From Oceanicaulis sp. (lineage in GTDB: Bacteria > Pseudomonadota > Alphaproteobacteria > Caulobacterales > Maricaulaceae), in NCBI GenBank assembly GCA_022565365.1, contig JAIUMW010000005.1, positions 1-38,643 on the forward strand: a stretch of DNA of 38,643 nt, given 5' to 3'. The position numbers were made by a program, and so were the translations under genes. Each line of letters starts with the position of its first letter. Positions within the stretch are counted from its first letter, which is position 1. Below, one piece after another: positions 25,676 to 33,980 of the stretch. Under the pieces are notes generated by a model. The model searched no databases and had not been told where the DNA came from. It saw only the letters and a list, made by a program, of their open reading frames with translations.

Positions 25676-27547
25676 ATGAGCTCTGACGACAATCCCGTGC
25701 CCGACGCGAGCCGCGTTCTGGACGCCCTTGGCGAAATGGTCGTGGTGCGTGGCGCGGACGGGCGCGTGATGAGGGTCAACGCCGCCTTCCTGGCCGCGTT
25801 TGGCGGCCGGGCTGAAGACTGGTCCGGACGCTGGTTCGCTGTCGCCCCGGGGCTGGGCGAGCCTGGCCAGGCGCGCCGCTTTGATGCCGCGATGCAGACC
25901 CGCGCCGGATCACGCTTCATCGAATGGGCGGAAACCCCTTTGGCCGGGGGCGGCGCTGTGGCGCTGGGGCGCGATGTCACTGCCGAGCGCCAGGCCCGTG
26001 CGGCGGCCAGCGAGGCCGCGCAGGGCAAGACGGTGTTTTTCGCCTCGGTCACCCACGAGCTGCGCACCCCTCTGGCGGGCGCGCTGGGGGCGGCCGATCT
26101 CTTGCGCGAAACCCGGCTGAAGCCCGATCAGCACGCCTATCTCGACGTCATGCGCGCCAGCACCGAGCATGCGCTGAAACTAATCGACGACATTCTCGAC
26201 CTGTCGAGGCTGGAGGCCGGCCAGCTCGCCTTGCAGCCTGAGCCGGTAGACCTGCGCGCGCTGGTGGAGGACGCGTGCGAGCTTCTGGCCCTGCGCGCCG
26301 CCGAGAAGGGTCTGACGCTTGATCATGTGATCCATCCGCAAGTGCCCGAGCGCCTTGGCCTGGACCCGGCCCGGGTCCGGCAGATCCTGTTCAATCTGGC
26401 CGGCAACGCCGTGAAATTCACCCCTTCGGGCGGCGTTCTGGTGGAGGCGGATTATGTCGACGGCTCGGTGCGCCTGAGCGTGCGCGACACCGGGCCCGGC
26501 ATCAGTGAAACCGATCAGGCGCGTCTGTTTGAGCAGTTTGAGCGCGGCGTGCAGGAGGGCTCCGGCGCCCCGGGGGCCGGGCTGGGCCTGGCCATGGTGC
26601 GCCGTCTGGTTCAGGCCGCGGGCGGCGATGTGGGGGTGGAATCACGCCTGGGCAGCGGCGCGGTGTTCTGGTGCGCCTGGCCCTGCGAACCCTTCGAGCC
26701 CGCCCCTGCCGCCCGGCCCTTGCGCGGACGGACAATCCTGATCGCTGTACCGTCACCGCTGCAGAGTGAGGCGCTGGCGGCGCAGGCCAAGGCCTTGGGC
26801 GCAACAGCCATTTGCGCCGATGAGCCGCGCGAGGCCATGCGCATGGCGGCGCGTCTGCGCGAGAATCTCACCGTGATCCTCAGTGAGCGCTGGGCGCCCG
26901 AGGCGCGTGCTGTGAAGGCGGCGGCGCCTCAGGCACGCCTTCTTGCGTTGGCGCGGCCGCACACCAAGGATCTGTTCAGCGCTGCAGCCCGCCCGACGGG
27001 TTTTGACGGCTGGCTGGTGGCGCCCGTGCGGCTGTCGTCCCTTGCGGCCTTCGCATCCAGTGATGACCGGCCCGCCGTCAGGGCGGACCAGCGTGAACCG
27101 GGGTCCGCTCCGGCTGCGGCGCCGGTCCGTCGCGCTGGCGCCGATCAGCCGCTCAAGGGCCTGTCAGTGATTCTGGCTGAAGATGACCCGGTCAACGCCC
27201 TGATTGCGCGTACGGTTCTGGGGCGGCTTGGCGCCGAGGTGCTGCACGTAACCGATGGCCGGGCGGCGGGGGACGCCGCCGCCACGGGCGCCTATGACGC
27301 CGCGCTTCTGGATTTGCGCATGCCGGTGATGGATGGGCTCGCGGCGGCGCGGGCGATCCGCGCCCTGACCGGCGCCGGCGCCGGATTGCCGCTGGCTGCG
27401 CTCACCGCCAACGCGACTGAAGCTGACCGGACGGCATGCCTGGCGGCGGGCATGGACGCATTCCTGGCCAAGCCTCTCAACGCCGATATGCTGGCCGACA
27501 CCCTGACCGGCTTGTGCGCGCCGCAAAACCGCGCAAGGCTCGCCTGA
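25676..27547 (+). CDS. Hybrid sensor histidine kinase
   Basis: A 623-residue soluble kinase. Order: PAS-like sensor (about 10-105), dimerisation/phosphoacceptor domain with His127 in FASVTHELRTPLAG, HATPase with the N box LAGNAVKFTPSGG, G1 DTGPGIS and G2 GAGLGLAMV, a degenerate receiver-like domain (about 347-460), and a C-terminal receiver with EDD acidic pocket, Asp546 (LLDLRMPVMDG) and Lys in LAKPL. The ATG at 25676 was chosen because an upstream extension is not PAS-like. No membrane span, so it senses a cytoplasmic signal. The middle domain lacks the acidic pocket and phospho-Asp (LTVILSERWAP). No partner response regulator is adjacent. Confidence 0.9.
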   Translation: MSSDDNPVPDASRVLDALGEMVVVRGADGRVMRVNAAFLAAFGGRAEDWSGRWFAVAPGLGEPGQARRFDAAMQTRAGSRFIEWAETPLAGGGAVALGRDVTAERQARAAASEAAQGKTVFFASVTHELRTPLAGALGAADLLRETRLKPDQHAYLDVMRASTEHALKLIDDILDLSRLEAGQLALQPEPVDLRALVEDACELLALRAAEKGLTLDHVIHPQVPERLGLDPARVRQILFNLAGNAVKFTPSGGVLVEADYVDGSVRLSVRDTGPGISETDQARLFEQFERGVQEGSGAPGAGLGLAMVRRLVQAAGGDVGVESRLGSGAVFWCAWPCEPFEPAPAARPLRGRTILIAVPSPLQSEALAAQAKALGATAICADEPREAMRMAARLRENLTVILSERWAPEARAVKAAAPQARLLALARPHTKDLFSAAARPTGFDGWLVAPVRLSSLAAFASSDDRPAVRADQREPGSAPAAAPVRRAGADQPLKGLSVILAEDDPVNALIARTVLGRLGAEVLHVTDGRAAGDAAATGAYDAALLDLRMPVMDGLAAARAIRALTGAGAGLPLAALTANATEADRTACLAAGMDAFLAKPLNADMLADTLTGLCAPQNRARLA

Positions 27548-27571
27548 CGCCGCCACAGGACCCTGACCGGC

Positions 27572-29002
27572 ATGACCGACGCCGCTTTGGACGCCCGCCC
27601 GTCCCGCCGCACGATCTGGCAGGCCCTGACCGGGCTGGGCTGGCGCCGGGCGGGCGTGATGCTGCTTCTGGGGTTTGCGGCGGGCCTTCCCATTCTGCTC
27701 GTTTTTTCAACGCTCTCTGCCTGGCTCAGAATAGAGGGCGTCTCGCGCACCGAGATCGGTTTCTTCGCCTGGGCGGGCATGGCCTATACGTTCAAATTCG
27801 CCTGGGCGCCCTTGGTGGACCGCATCTCCCTGCCGTTTCTTGACCGCTGGCTGGGGCGGCGGCGCTCCTGGATACTATTCGCCCAGATCGCGCTGATTGC
27901 GGCCATCCTTCTGGCGGCGTCCTCGACGCCGGGCGAAGGCCTGGTGGTGATTGCGCTGGCCACGGTGCTGATCGGGTTTTCCTCCGCCACGCAGGATATT
28001 GCGCTGGACGCCTGGCGCATTGATGGGGCCGAGGACGAGCATCAGGCCCTGATGGTGGCGATCTACCAATGGGGCTACCGCATCGGCATGATCGCCGCTG
28101 GCGCCGGCGCCCTGATGATGGCGGACGCCACCAGCTTTCATTTCGCCTACGGCATCCTTGCCGGGCTGATGCTGATCGGGGTGGTGGGGGTGTTTCTGGC
28201 GCCTGAACCGCCCCGGCCTCAGGTGCTGGGCGGCGGCGCCGAGGTGATCGAAGACGCCGTGAAGGGCAATCTGCTTGGCGAGGCCGCCGCCTGGCTCTAC
28301 TCGGCTGTGGTGGCTCCCTTCATGGACTTCGTTCTGCGCTATCGCTGGATCGCCCTGTTGATCCTGACGCTGATCGGCGCCTACCGGCTCAATGACTTCA
28401 TCCTGGGCTATATGGCCAACCCCTTCTATGTGGACATGGGCTATACCCTGTCCGAGATTGCTGCAATTTCAGGCGTTTACGGCATCGCCGCCATGTTGGC
28501 GGGGGCCATGCTGGCCGGGATAGCTGCCGTGCGCTGGGGCGTTTATCCGGTGCTCATGACCGGCGCCATCATCAGCGCCTTGTCCGCACTCGGATTTACC
28601 TGGCTGGCCATGGTCCAGCCCACCGATCCTTTCACCATGGCTGAGGGCGTCGCATACACGCCCTGGCCGATGGAGAAGGATCCGGCTATCTGGCGGCTGA
28701 CCCTGGCCATCACGGCTGAGAATATGGCGGGCGGCTGGGCCGGCACCGCGCTGATCGCCTATATGTCCAGCCTGACCAACCGGGCCTTCTCGGCGACGCA
28801 ATACGCCCTGTTCAGCTCCTTCTTCGCCCTGCCGGGCAAGCTGTTTGGCGGGTTCTCCGGGATCATGGTGGACGGGCTGGGTTATGCCAGCTTCTTCACC
28901 ACCACCGCGTTGATCGGTGCGCCTGCGGTGTTGCTGGTCTGGATCGTCATGCGCTGGCGCGCCGCGCGCGAAGTCGCCAGCGCGCCGCCGCAGATCAGCT
29001 GA
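27572..29002 (+). CDS. ampG: AmpG-like muropeptide permease (MFS)
   Basis: A 476-residue major facilitator protein with 12-14 predicted spans. The AmpG hallmark sequences are present: GFAAGLPILLVFSTLSAWLR, WAPLVDRISLPFLDRWLGRR, SWILFAQ and SATQDIALDAWRID. AmpG imports anhydromuropeptides from peptidoglycan turnover into the cytoplasm. It lies 24 bases after the hybrid kinase on the same strand and may share its transcript. The amgK-murU recycling pair 13 kb away would use products of this importer. A terminator hairpin follows immediately. Confidence 0.9.
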   Translation: MTDAALDARPSRRTIWQALTGLGWRRAGVMLLLGFAAGLPILLVFSTLSAWLRIEGVSRTEIGFFAWAGMAYTFKFAWAPLVDRISLPFLDRWLGRRRSWILFAQIALIAAILLAASSTPGEGLVVIALATVLIGFSSATQDIALDAWRIDGAEDEHQALMVAIYQWGYRIGMIAAGAGALMMADATSFHFAYGILAGLMLIGVVGVFLAPEPPRPQVLGGGAEVIEDAVKGNLLGEAAAWLYSAVVAPFMDFVLRYRWIALLILTLIGAYRLNDFILGYMANPFYVDMGYTLSEIAAISGVYGIAAMLAGAMLAGIAAVRWGVYPVLMTGAIISALSALGFTWLAMVQPTDPFTMAEGVAYTPWPMEKDPAIWRLTLAITAENMAGGWAGTALIAYMSSLTNRAFSATQYALFSSFFALPGKLFGGFSGIMVDGLGYASFFTTTALIGAPAVLLVWIVMRWRAAREVASAPPQIS

Positions 29003-29036
29003 GGCGCCGCCCTGCGGCAGGCTGACGCGCGGCGCC
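29003..29036 (+). terminator. Terminator after ampG
   Basis: GGCGCCGC (29003-29010) pairs with GCGGCGCC (29029-29036), with an internal CCTG/CAGG mini-stem, directly after the TGA stop. It is followed by TTGTCTTCT, a partial T-tract. Confidence 0.7.
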
Positions 29037-29107
29037 TTGTCTTCTCGCCGGGCCGTGCGGGCGGGCGCAGTAAAGGCCCTATTCCAAGTATGGGAAAGGG
29101 GAATGCC

Positions 29108-29749
29108 ATGAAGTCCATGCTTACCACCGCCGCCGCCGTCCTGATCGCCGCCGGCGCGGCCGCGCCCGCCGCCTTCGCCCAGGACAGCGACTGGATGTTC
29201 CGGGTGCGCGCACTCACAGTCATGCCTGACGAGGGCGCGACCATATCGCCCATCGGCGGATCGGTGGATATCTCCACCTCGCTCGTGCCAGAGTTCGACA
29301 TCACCTATTTTCTGTCGGACCATCTGGCGCTCGAACTGATCTTGGGCGTGACCCCGCACGATGTGAAAGCGGTGAACACGGCGCTGGGTGATGTCGACCT
29401 GGGGGATGTGTGGCTGTTGCCGCCGACGCTGACCCTGCAATACCACTTCAATCCGGGCGAACAGATCCGGCCCTATGCCGGGGCCGGGGTGAATTTCACC
29501 CACTTCTTCAATTCCAGCCTGCCGTCGGCCTCGCCGCTGGCGTCCATCAGCTATGGCGACAGCTTCGGCTTCGCCCTGCAGGCGGGCGTCGACTACCAGA
29601 TCAGCGAGCGCTGGTTTGTGAACTTCGACGTGAAGAAGATCTGGATCAATACCGACGTGACCATTGATGCGGGCGCGCTGGGGCGCGTCACCGCCGATGT
29701 GGACATTGACCCTTGGGTCTTCGGCATCGGCTTCGGCTGGCGCTACTGA
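29108..29749 (+). CDS. OmpW family outer-membrane protein
   Basis: A 213-residue protein with a Sec signal peptide (MKSMLTTAAAVLIAAGAAA...AFAQ, cleavage about residue 25) and an OmpW-type small beta barrel: VRALTVMPDEGATI, FDITYFLSDHLALELI, LPPTLTLQYHF, RPYAGAGVNFTHFF, and the C-terminal aromatic GFGWRY with the terminal Tyr expected for barrel assembly. OmpW-like barrels pass small hydrophobic molecules. ATG at 29108 follows AAAGGGGA. It is bounded by hairpins on both sides, so probably monocistronic. It lies upstream of a monooxygenase that may act on hydrophobic substrates. Confidence 0.93.
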   Translation: MKSMLTTAAAVLIAAGAAAPAAFAQDSDWMFRVRALTVMPDEGATISPIGGSVDISTSLVPEFDITYFLSDHLALELILGVTPHDVKAVNTALGDVDLGDVWLLPPTLTLQYHFNPGEQIRPYAGAGVNFTHFFNSSLPSASPLASISYGDSFGFALQAGVDYQISERWFVNFDVKKIWINTDVTIDAGALGRVTADVDIDPWVFGIGFGWRY

Positions 29750-29760
29750 CACGCTCCGGA

Positions 29761-29795
29761 CCGGCGCCGCGTCAGCCTGTCTGGCGCGGCGCTGG
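29761..29795 (+). terminator. Hairpin terminator after the OmpW gene
   Basis: An 11-base stem (29761-29771 with 29785-29795, one G-T pair) and a 13-base loop, 11 bases after the stop. No T-tract follows, so termination is likely but not certain. Confidence 0.55.
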
Positions 29796-29822
29796 CCGTC
29801 GGAGAGACCCTTGCCAGCTTGA

Positions 29823-29839
29823 AGTGAACGGTGTTCACT
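29823..29839. promoter_or_regulatory. Palindromic operator upstream of the monooxygenase
   Basis: AGTGAAC-GGT-GTTCACT is a perfect 7-base inverted repeat with a 3-base spacer, ending 32 bases before the monooxygenase start. Size and symmetry are those of a TetR-family operator. No TetR-type regulator gene is in the window, so the binding protein must be encoded elsewhere. Confidence 0.6.
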
Positions 29840-29871
29840 GGATGCCATGTGATGCAAGGCGGGAGCCCTTC

Positions 29872-31383
29872 ATGGCGGATGGTGGCCAGACACTGGCGCT
29901 TGAGCGCGACGTGCTGATCGTCGGGGCCGGGATTTCCGGCGTCGGCGCGGCCTGGCATATCCAGCACCGCTGTCCGGGGCGCAGCTACGCCATATTTGAA
30001 GCGCGCGAGGCGATGGGCGGGACCTGGGATCTGTTCCGCTATCCCGGCATCCGCTCTGACAGCGACATGTACACGTTCGGCTACGCCTTCCGGCCCTGGG
30101 TCGATGGCAAGGTGTTCGCCGACGGTCCGGCCATTCGCGGCTATATCGAGGACACGGCCCGAGAGGCCGGCATTGACCGCCATATCCGGTTCGGGCGCCG
30201 GGTGGTCTCAGCCCACTGGGACACCCGGACCGCCCGCTGGACGGTCGAGGCGGACGGGCCGGACGGGCGCGAGGTGGTGACCGCCAAATTCCTCATGCTG
30301 TGTTCGGGTTATTACCGGTATGACCGTGGCTATATGCCGGAGTTTGAAGGCCTTGAGGACTTCAAGGGCCGGGTCATCAACCCCCAGCTCTGGCGCGAAG
30401 GCACAGAGTATGCCGGCCAGCGCGTATTGGTGATCGGCTCGGGCGCCACGGCGGTGACGCTGGTCCCGGCCATGGCGGGCGAGGCCGCCCATGTCACCAT
30501 GCTGCAGCGCTCGCCCAGCTATATCGCCGGGCGCCCCCAGAATGACGCCATCGCTGACGCCCTGCGCAAGGTGCTGCCCGGCCGGGTCGCCTACTCGCTC
30601 ACCCGGCTGAAAAACATCGCCCTGGCCATGGTCTTTTTCCAGCTATCGCGGCGCTTTCCGGAGTTTGTCAAAAAGGGCGTGCTCAAGCAGATCCGTGCCG
30701 ATCTGGGCGAGGATTTCGATGTCGAGCGCCATTTCTCGCCGCGCTATAACCCGTGGGATCAGCGCTTCTGCCTGGCCCCGGAGGGCGATTTCTTCCAGGC
30801 GCTGAAATCCGGCCGCGCCAGCATCGTCACCGATGAGATTGACCGGTTCACGCCGGATGGCGTGCGCCTGAAATCGGGCGAGGAGATCAAGGCCGATCTG
30901 GTGATCCCGGCCACCGGGCTGGAAATGCAGGTGGGCGGCGCCATCGACATATCGATTGATGGCCGCCCGTTTGTGCCCTCCGAAACAATCACCTATCGCG
31001 GCATGATGCTGTCGGGCGTGCCCAATGCGGCCATGGCGTTCGGCTATACCAACGCCAGCTGGACGCTGAAGATCGACCTGACCTGCGAGCGTGTGTGCCG
31101 CCTGCTCAACCACATGGCGCGCACCGGCGATGATTATTGCGTGCCCGTCCCGCCAGACGGGCTGGAGACGCTGCCGCTTCTGGATTTCTCCTCGGGCTAT
31201 GTCCAGCGCGCTCTGCCGGGCCTGCCGCGTCAGGGCGCCGAGGCGCCGTGGAAGACGCATCAGAATTACCTGCAGGACATGCTGTCGATCCGCTATGGCC
31301 GTGTGGACGACGGGCATTTGCAGTTCGGCAAGGCCGCGGGGGCGCCCGCCGGTGCGGCGCTGGCGCAAGCCGCCGCGCGCTGA
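29872..31383 (+). CDS. Flavin-containing (Baeyer-Villiger-type) monooxygenase
   Basis: A 503-residue FAD/NADPH monooxygenase. It has the FAD motif VLIVGAGISGVGAAWHI near the N-terminus, the conserved GGTWDLFRYPGIRSDSDMYT and the NADPH motif VLVIGSGATAVTLVPAMA. The fingerprint that normally reads FxGxxxHxxxW(P/D) here reads FKGRVINPQLWR: the His is Asn and the following P/D is Arg. The family oxidises ketones or long-chain hydrocarbon derivatives (AlmA-like members). The ATG at 29872 follows GGGAG and was preferred to ATG 29842 because it starts close to the first strand. A palindromic operator precedes it. Substrate unknown; the altered fingerprint may affect activity. Confidence 0.9.
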   Translation: MADGGQTLALERDVLIVGAGISGVGAAWHIQHRCPGRSYAIFEAREAMGGTWDLFRYPGIRSDSDMYTFGYAFRPWVDGKVFADGPAIRGYIEDTAREAGIDRHIRFGRRVVSAHWDTRTARWTVEADGPDGREVVTAKFLMLCSGYYRYDRGYMPEFEGLEDFKGRVINPQLWREGTEYAGQRVLVIGSGATAVTLVPAMAGEAAHVTMLQRSPSYIAGRPQNDAIADALRKVLPGRVAYSLTRLKNIALAMVFFQLSRRFPEFVKKGVLKQIRADLGEDFDVERHFSPRYNPWDQRFCLAPEGDFFQALKSGRASIVTDEIDRFTPDGVRLKSGEEIKADLVIPATGLEMQVGGAIDISIDGRPFVPSETITYRGMMLSGVPNAAMAFGYTNASWTLKIDLTCERVCRLLNHMARTGDDYCVPVPPDGLETLPLLDFSSGYVQRALPGLPRQGAEAPWKTHQNYLQDMLSIRYGRVDDGHLQFGKAAGAPAGAALAQAAAR

Positions 31384-31404
31384 TCTGCGCCAAGCTGACG
31401 CAGA
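31384..31404 (+). terminator. Weak hairpin after the monooxygenase gene
   Basis: TCTGCG/CGCAGA stem with a 9-base loop starts right at the stop codon; no T-tract follows. It may mark the end of the monooxygenase transcript before the sigma-factor gene. Confidence 0.3.
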
Positions 31405-31504
31405 CGTGGCCAAAATGCGGCGGCCATGTGATCCACGCCCTCCTCAGGCGCGTACACATGGCACGAACACAGACAATCGCGAGCCGCTATGAAAGGCGCC
31501 AGCC

Positions 31505-32398
31505 ATGACCACGCGCGTTGCCCCTTCAAGGTCTGTTGATCCCGATCGCCGCTATCTCAAGCGGGCCATGGCCACGCCCCTGCTCGAACGCGAGGAAGAG
31601 CTGGCGCTGGCCACCGCCTGGCGTGAAGAGGGCGATGAAGCCGCGCTGCACAAGCTCACCAGCGCCTATATGAGGCTGGTCGTCGCGGTGGCGGCGAAGT
31701 TCCGCCATTACGGCCTGCCTTTCCCCGACCTGGTCTCGGAAGGCAATATCGGCCTGATGCAGGCTGCGGCCCGCTTCGAGCCGGAACGCGGCGTGCGCTT
31801 TTCCACCTATGCCAGCTGGTGGATCCGGTCCTCCATCCAGGATTATGTGCTGCGCAACTGGTCCATCGTGCGCACCGGCACCACGGCGGCCCAGAAATCG
31901 CTCTTCTTCAACCTGCGCCGCTTGCGCGCCCTTATCCGGGACGTCAGCTCGGGCGCCCTGACGCCGGAGAACCGGGCCTATGTCGCCCAGGCGCTGAAAG
32001 TCGGCGAGGACGATGTGGAGCAGATGGCCTCGCGCCTGGCGGCTGTGGACCGTTCGCTGAACGCGCCGTTCGGCGAGGACGGCGAGGGCGAATGGCAGGA
32101 CTTGCTGGCCAGCGAGGCGCCAAGCCCGGAAGCCAGCGTCATGGAAAGCCGCGACACCGCCAAGCGCAGCGAATGGCTGGGCGCGGCCATGGACCGGCTC
32201 AACGCCCGTGAGCAGCTGATCATACGCGAGCGCCGCCTGCGGGAGGATAGCGTGACCCTGGAGCAGCTGGGCGAGCGCCTGGGCATTTCCAAGGAGCGGG
32301 TGCGCCAGATCGAGCATCAGGCCCTCTCCAAGCTGCGCAAGGCGCGGGTGGAGCAGGTAGGCGATCCGGCCGAGGCGGGGCTGATTCCGGCGGAGTAA
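31505..32398 (+). CDS. rpoH: RNA polymerase sigma factor RpoH (sigma-32 family)
   Basis: A 297-residue sigma-70 family protein. Region 2 (SAYMRLVVAVAAKF, FPDLVSEGNIGLMQAAARFE, RFSTYASWWIRSSIQDYVLR) is at about 53-117. The RpoH box QKSLFFNLRR at 130-139 is diagnostic for heat-shock sigma factors. Region 4 has LEQLGERLGISKERVRQIEH near the end. It directs polymerase to heat-shock or stress promoters. Alphaproteobacteria often have two RpoH proteins; which one this is cannot be told here. The start ATG follows AAGG; the stop is 7 bases from the convergent EamA gene. Confidence 0.94.
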   Translation: MTTRVAPSRSVDPDRRYLKRAMATPLLEREEELALATAWREEGDEAALHKLTSAYMRLVVAVAAKFRHYGLPFPDLVSEGNIGLMQAAARFEPERGVRFSTYASWWIRSSIQDYVLRNWSIVRTGTTAAQKSLFFNLRRLRALIRDVSSGALTPENRAYVAQALKVGEDDVEQMASRLAAVDRSLNAPFGEDGEGEWQDLLASEAPSPEASVMESRDTAKRSEWLGAAMDRLNAREQLIIRERRLREDSVTLEQLGERLGISKERVRQIEHQALSKLRKARVEQVGDPAEAGLIPAE

Positions 32399-32405
32399 TC
32401 CGCCA

Positions 32406-33254
32406 TCAACCCAGGTGCAGGAGGGCCAGCGCGCCCGCCAGAACGACCGCCAGCACCGCCCGGCGCACGCCAAACGGCTCCTTGAGCACGAGGGCGGCCA
32501 GGATCGCGCCGAACACGATGGAGGTCTCGCGCACCGCCGCCACTGGCGCCACCGGGGCTATGGACAGGGCGTAAAGCGCCAGCCCGTACGTGGTGATGTT
32601 GAACAGCGATGACATCGCGGCGCGGCTGAGCTCGGTGCGCGCCTGAGCGGCAAAGCGCCGCCCGCGCCGGATCAGGGCGGTGGCCGTCAGGGTCGCCGCG
32701 CTCAGGACAAAGAACCACGCCAGATAGCTCAAGGTCGATCCGGCGGCGCGCACACCCGAGGCGTCATTGACTGTATAGCTTGCCGTCATCACGGCGGCCG
32801 ACAGGGCAAAGGCCAGCGCGGCCGCCTTGGGCGCGCCGCCGCGTTCGGGCCAGGCGAAGGCGACCAGCGCCGCAGACGCCAGCGCCAGCCCCGCAACCGA
32901 AAGCGGGCTCAGCGGCTCATTGAGGACGACCACGGCGAACAGACCCGCCAGCGCCGGCGCCGCGCCGCGCATGACCGGATAGACCAGATTCATCTGGCCG
33001 CGGGTCATGGCCGATATCATCAGCATGTTGAACGCCCAGATGATGCCGGCGCCCAGCAGCAGGAAGCGCCACGCCTCCCAGGGCGGGAAGGGCGCCAGCA
33101 CCAGAAGCGGGCTGAGCAGGGCCGCGCACAGCATCATCGACACCGCGCGGAACACCAGCATGTCGCGCGCCTGCTTGGTGAACAGCGTCATGCCGGCATG
33201 GGCCATGGCTGAGCCAAGCGCCGCCAGCAGCGCGATCAGCGGCGTCTCGCTCAC
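32406..33254 (-). CDS. EamA/DMT family transporter
   Basis: A 282-residue membrane protein with about ten predicted spans in two EamA halves (for example FNMLMISAMTRGQMNLVYPV and PLSPLSVAGLALASAALVAF; late VRETSIVFGAILAALVLKEP). Such drug/metabolite exporters move small metabolites across the inner membrane; substrate unknown. The start is GTG at 33254 with GGGAC upstream. A terminator hairpin separates it from the DUF3035 gene, so it probably has its own promoter. Confidence 0.9.
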   Translation of the reverse strand: MSETPLIALLAALGSAMAHAGMTLFTKQARDMLVFRAVSMMLCAALLSPLLVLAPFPPWEAWRFLLLGAGIIWAFNMLMISAMTRGQMNLVYPVMRGAAPALAGLFAVVVLNEPLSPLSVAGLALASAALVAFAWPERGGAPKAAALAFALSAAVMTASYTVNDASGVRAAGSTLSYLAWFFVLSAATLTATALIRRGRRFAAQARTELSRAAMSSLFNITTYGLALYALSIAPVAPVAAVRETSIVFGAILAALVLKEPFGVRRAVLAVVLAGALALLHLG

Positions 33255-33292
33255 GCGTCCCGCCCCCGTCGCGAGCCACCCGCAAACGCAAA

Positions 33293-33315
33293 CGGCCCCG
33301 CGCAGGGCGGGGCCG
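33293..33315 (-). terminator. Terminator after the DUF3035 gene
   Basis: CGGCCCCGC (33293-33301) pairs with GCGGGGCCG (33307-33315), loop 5 bases. On the minus strand it is followed by TTTGCGTTTGCG, a broken T-tract, 33 bases past the DUF3035 stop. Confidence 0.7.
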
Positions 33316-33348
33316 CAATGGCGTCAGCGTTCAAACGCACGCGCGGTC

Positions 33349-33888
33349 TTACAGGCCGGGAAGCTTGGGGCGCACCCGGCGGTGCTCGCGGGTGATCTCC
33401 ACCTGTCCGCCGCCGGTCACGGCGGCGGCGCGGGTCAGCTCGTCCTCGTAATCGACCGGGTCGCGGCCATGGCGCTCGAGACGGTCATTGTCGCGCCAGA
33501 ACAGGATCCGGTCGGCGATGGTCGGCGGTTGGCGCACGATGGCGGCGGTTTCGCCGTCGATCAGGGCGCGCACATCCGGGATGGCGTCGGCGGCGCCGGC
33601 GCGCTGGGCGAACATAATCTCGGCATCGGTGGCGTCCGAAGCGGACAGGTCGCCGAACAGGGCGCGGCGCGCAGCCTGATCCTGGAAAACATCTTCAGGG
33701 CGCAGCTCGCCCGGCCGCGGCGGGCGCAGGTTGAATTCCGGCGGCACGGTCAGCGGCGCGATGGTCACGGTGCGGAACTCGTCGGGCACGGTCTTGTCCG
33801 CGCCCAGCGCCTGACGGACGCCGGAGGTGCACGCCGAAGCGCCCATCAGGGCTGCAGCTGCAATGATGAGGGCGGTGCGCATGTGCAT
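33349..33888 (-). CDS. DUF3035 family lipoprotein
   Basis: A 179-residue protein with a lipoprotein signal (ALMGASAC, Cys20) followed by the DUF3035 core: VPDEFRTVTIAPLTVPPEFN, LRPPRPGE, and a C-terminal Pro/Arg-rich end. The family is alphaproteobacterial and its function unknown. It sits directly after lspA, whose product is the peptidase that would mature it. ATG 33888 and ATG 33882 are both possible starts; neither has a strong ribosome site. Confidence 0.88.
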   Translation of the reverse strand: MHMRTALIIAAAALMGASACTSGVRQALGADKTVPDEFRTVTIAPLTVPPEFNLRPPRPGELRPEDVFQDQAARRALFGDLSASDATDAEIMFAQRAGAADAIPDVRALIDGETAAIVRQPPTIADRILFWRDNDRLERHGRDPVDYEDELTRAAAVTGGGQVEITREHRRVRPKLPGL

Positions 33889-33980
33889 GACGGGTACGCT
33901 CTTTCTCAGGTTTCAGTGCGGTCTCAACAGCGTTTGTAACCGAGCCGGGGCGCCTAGGGCCAGCGCGCCCGGCGCCCGGT

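Noticed and set aside
28469-29857. 462-residue minus-strand frame across ampG and ompW
   Set aside because: It runs through two real genes and a terminator hairpin on the other strand and has antisense-type composition.
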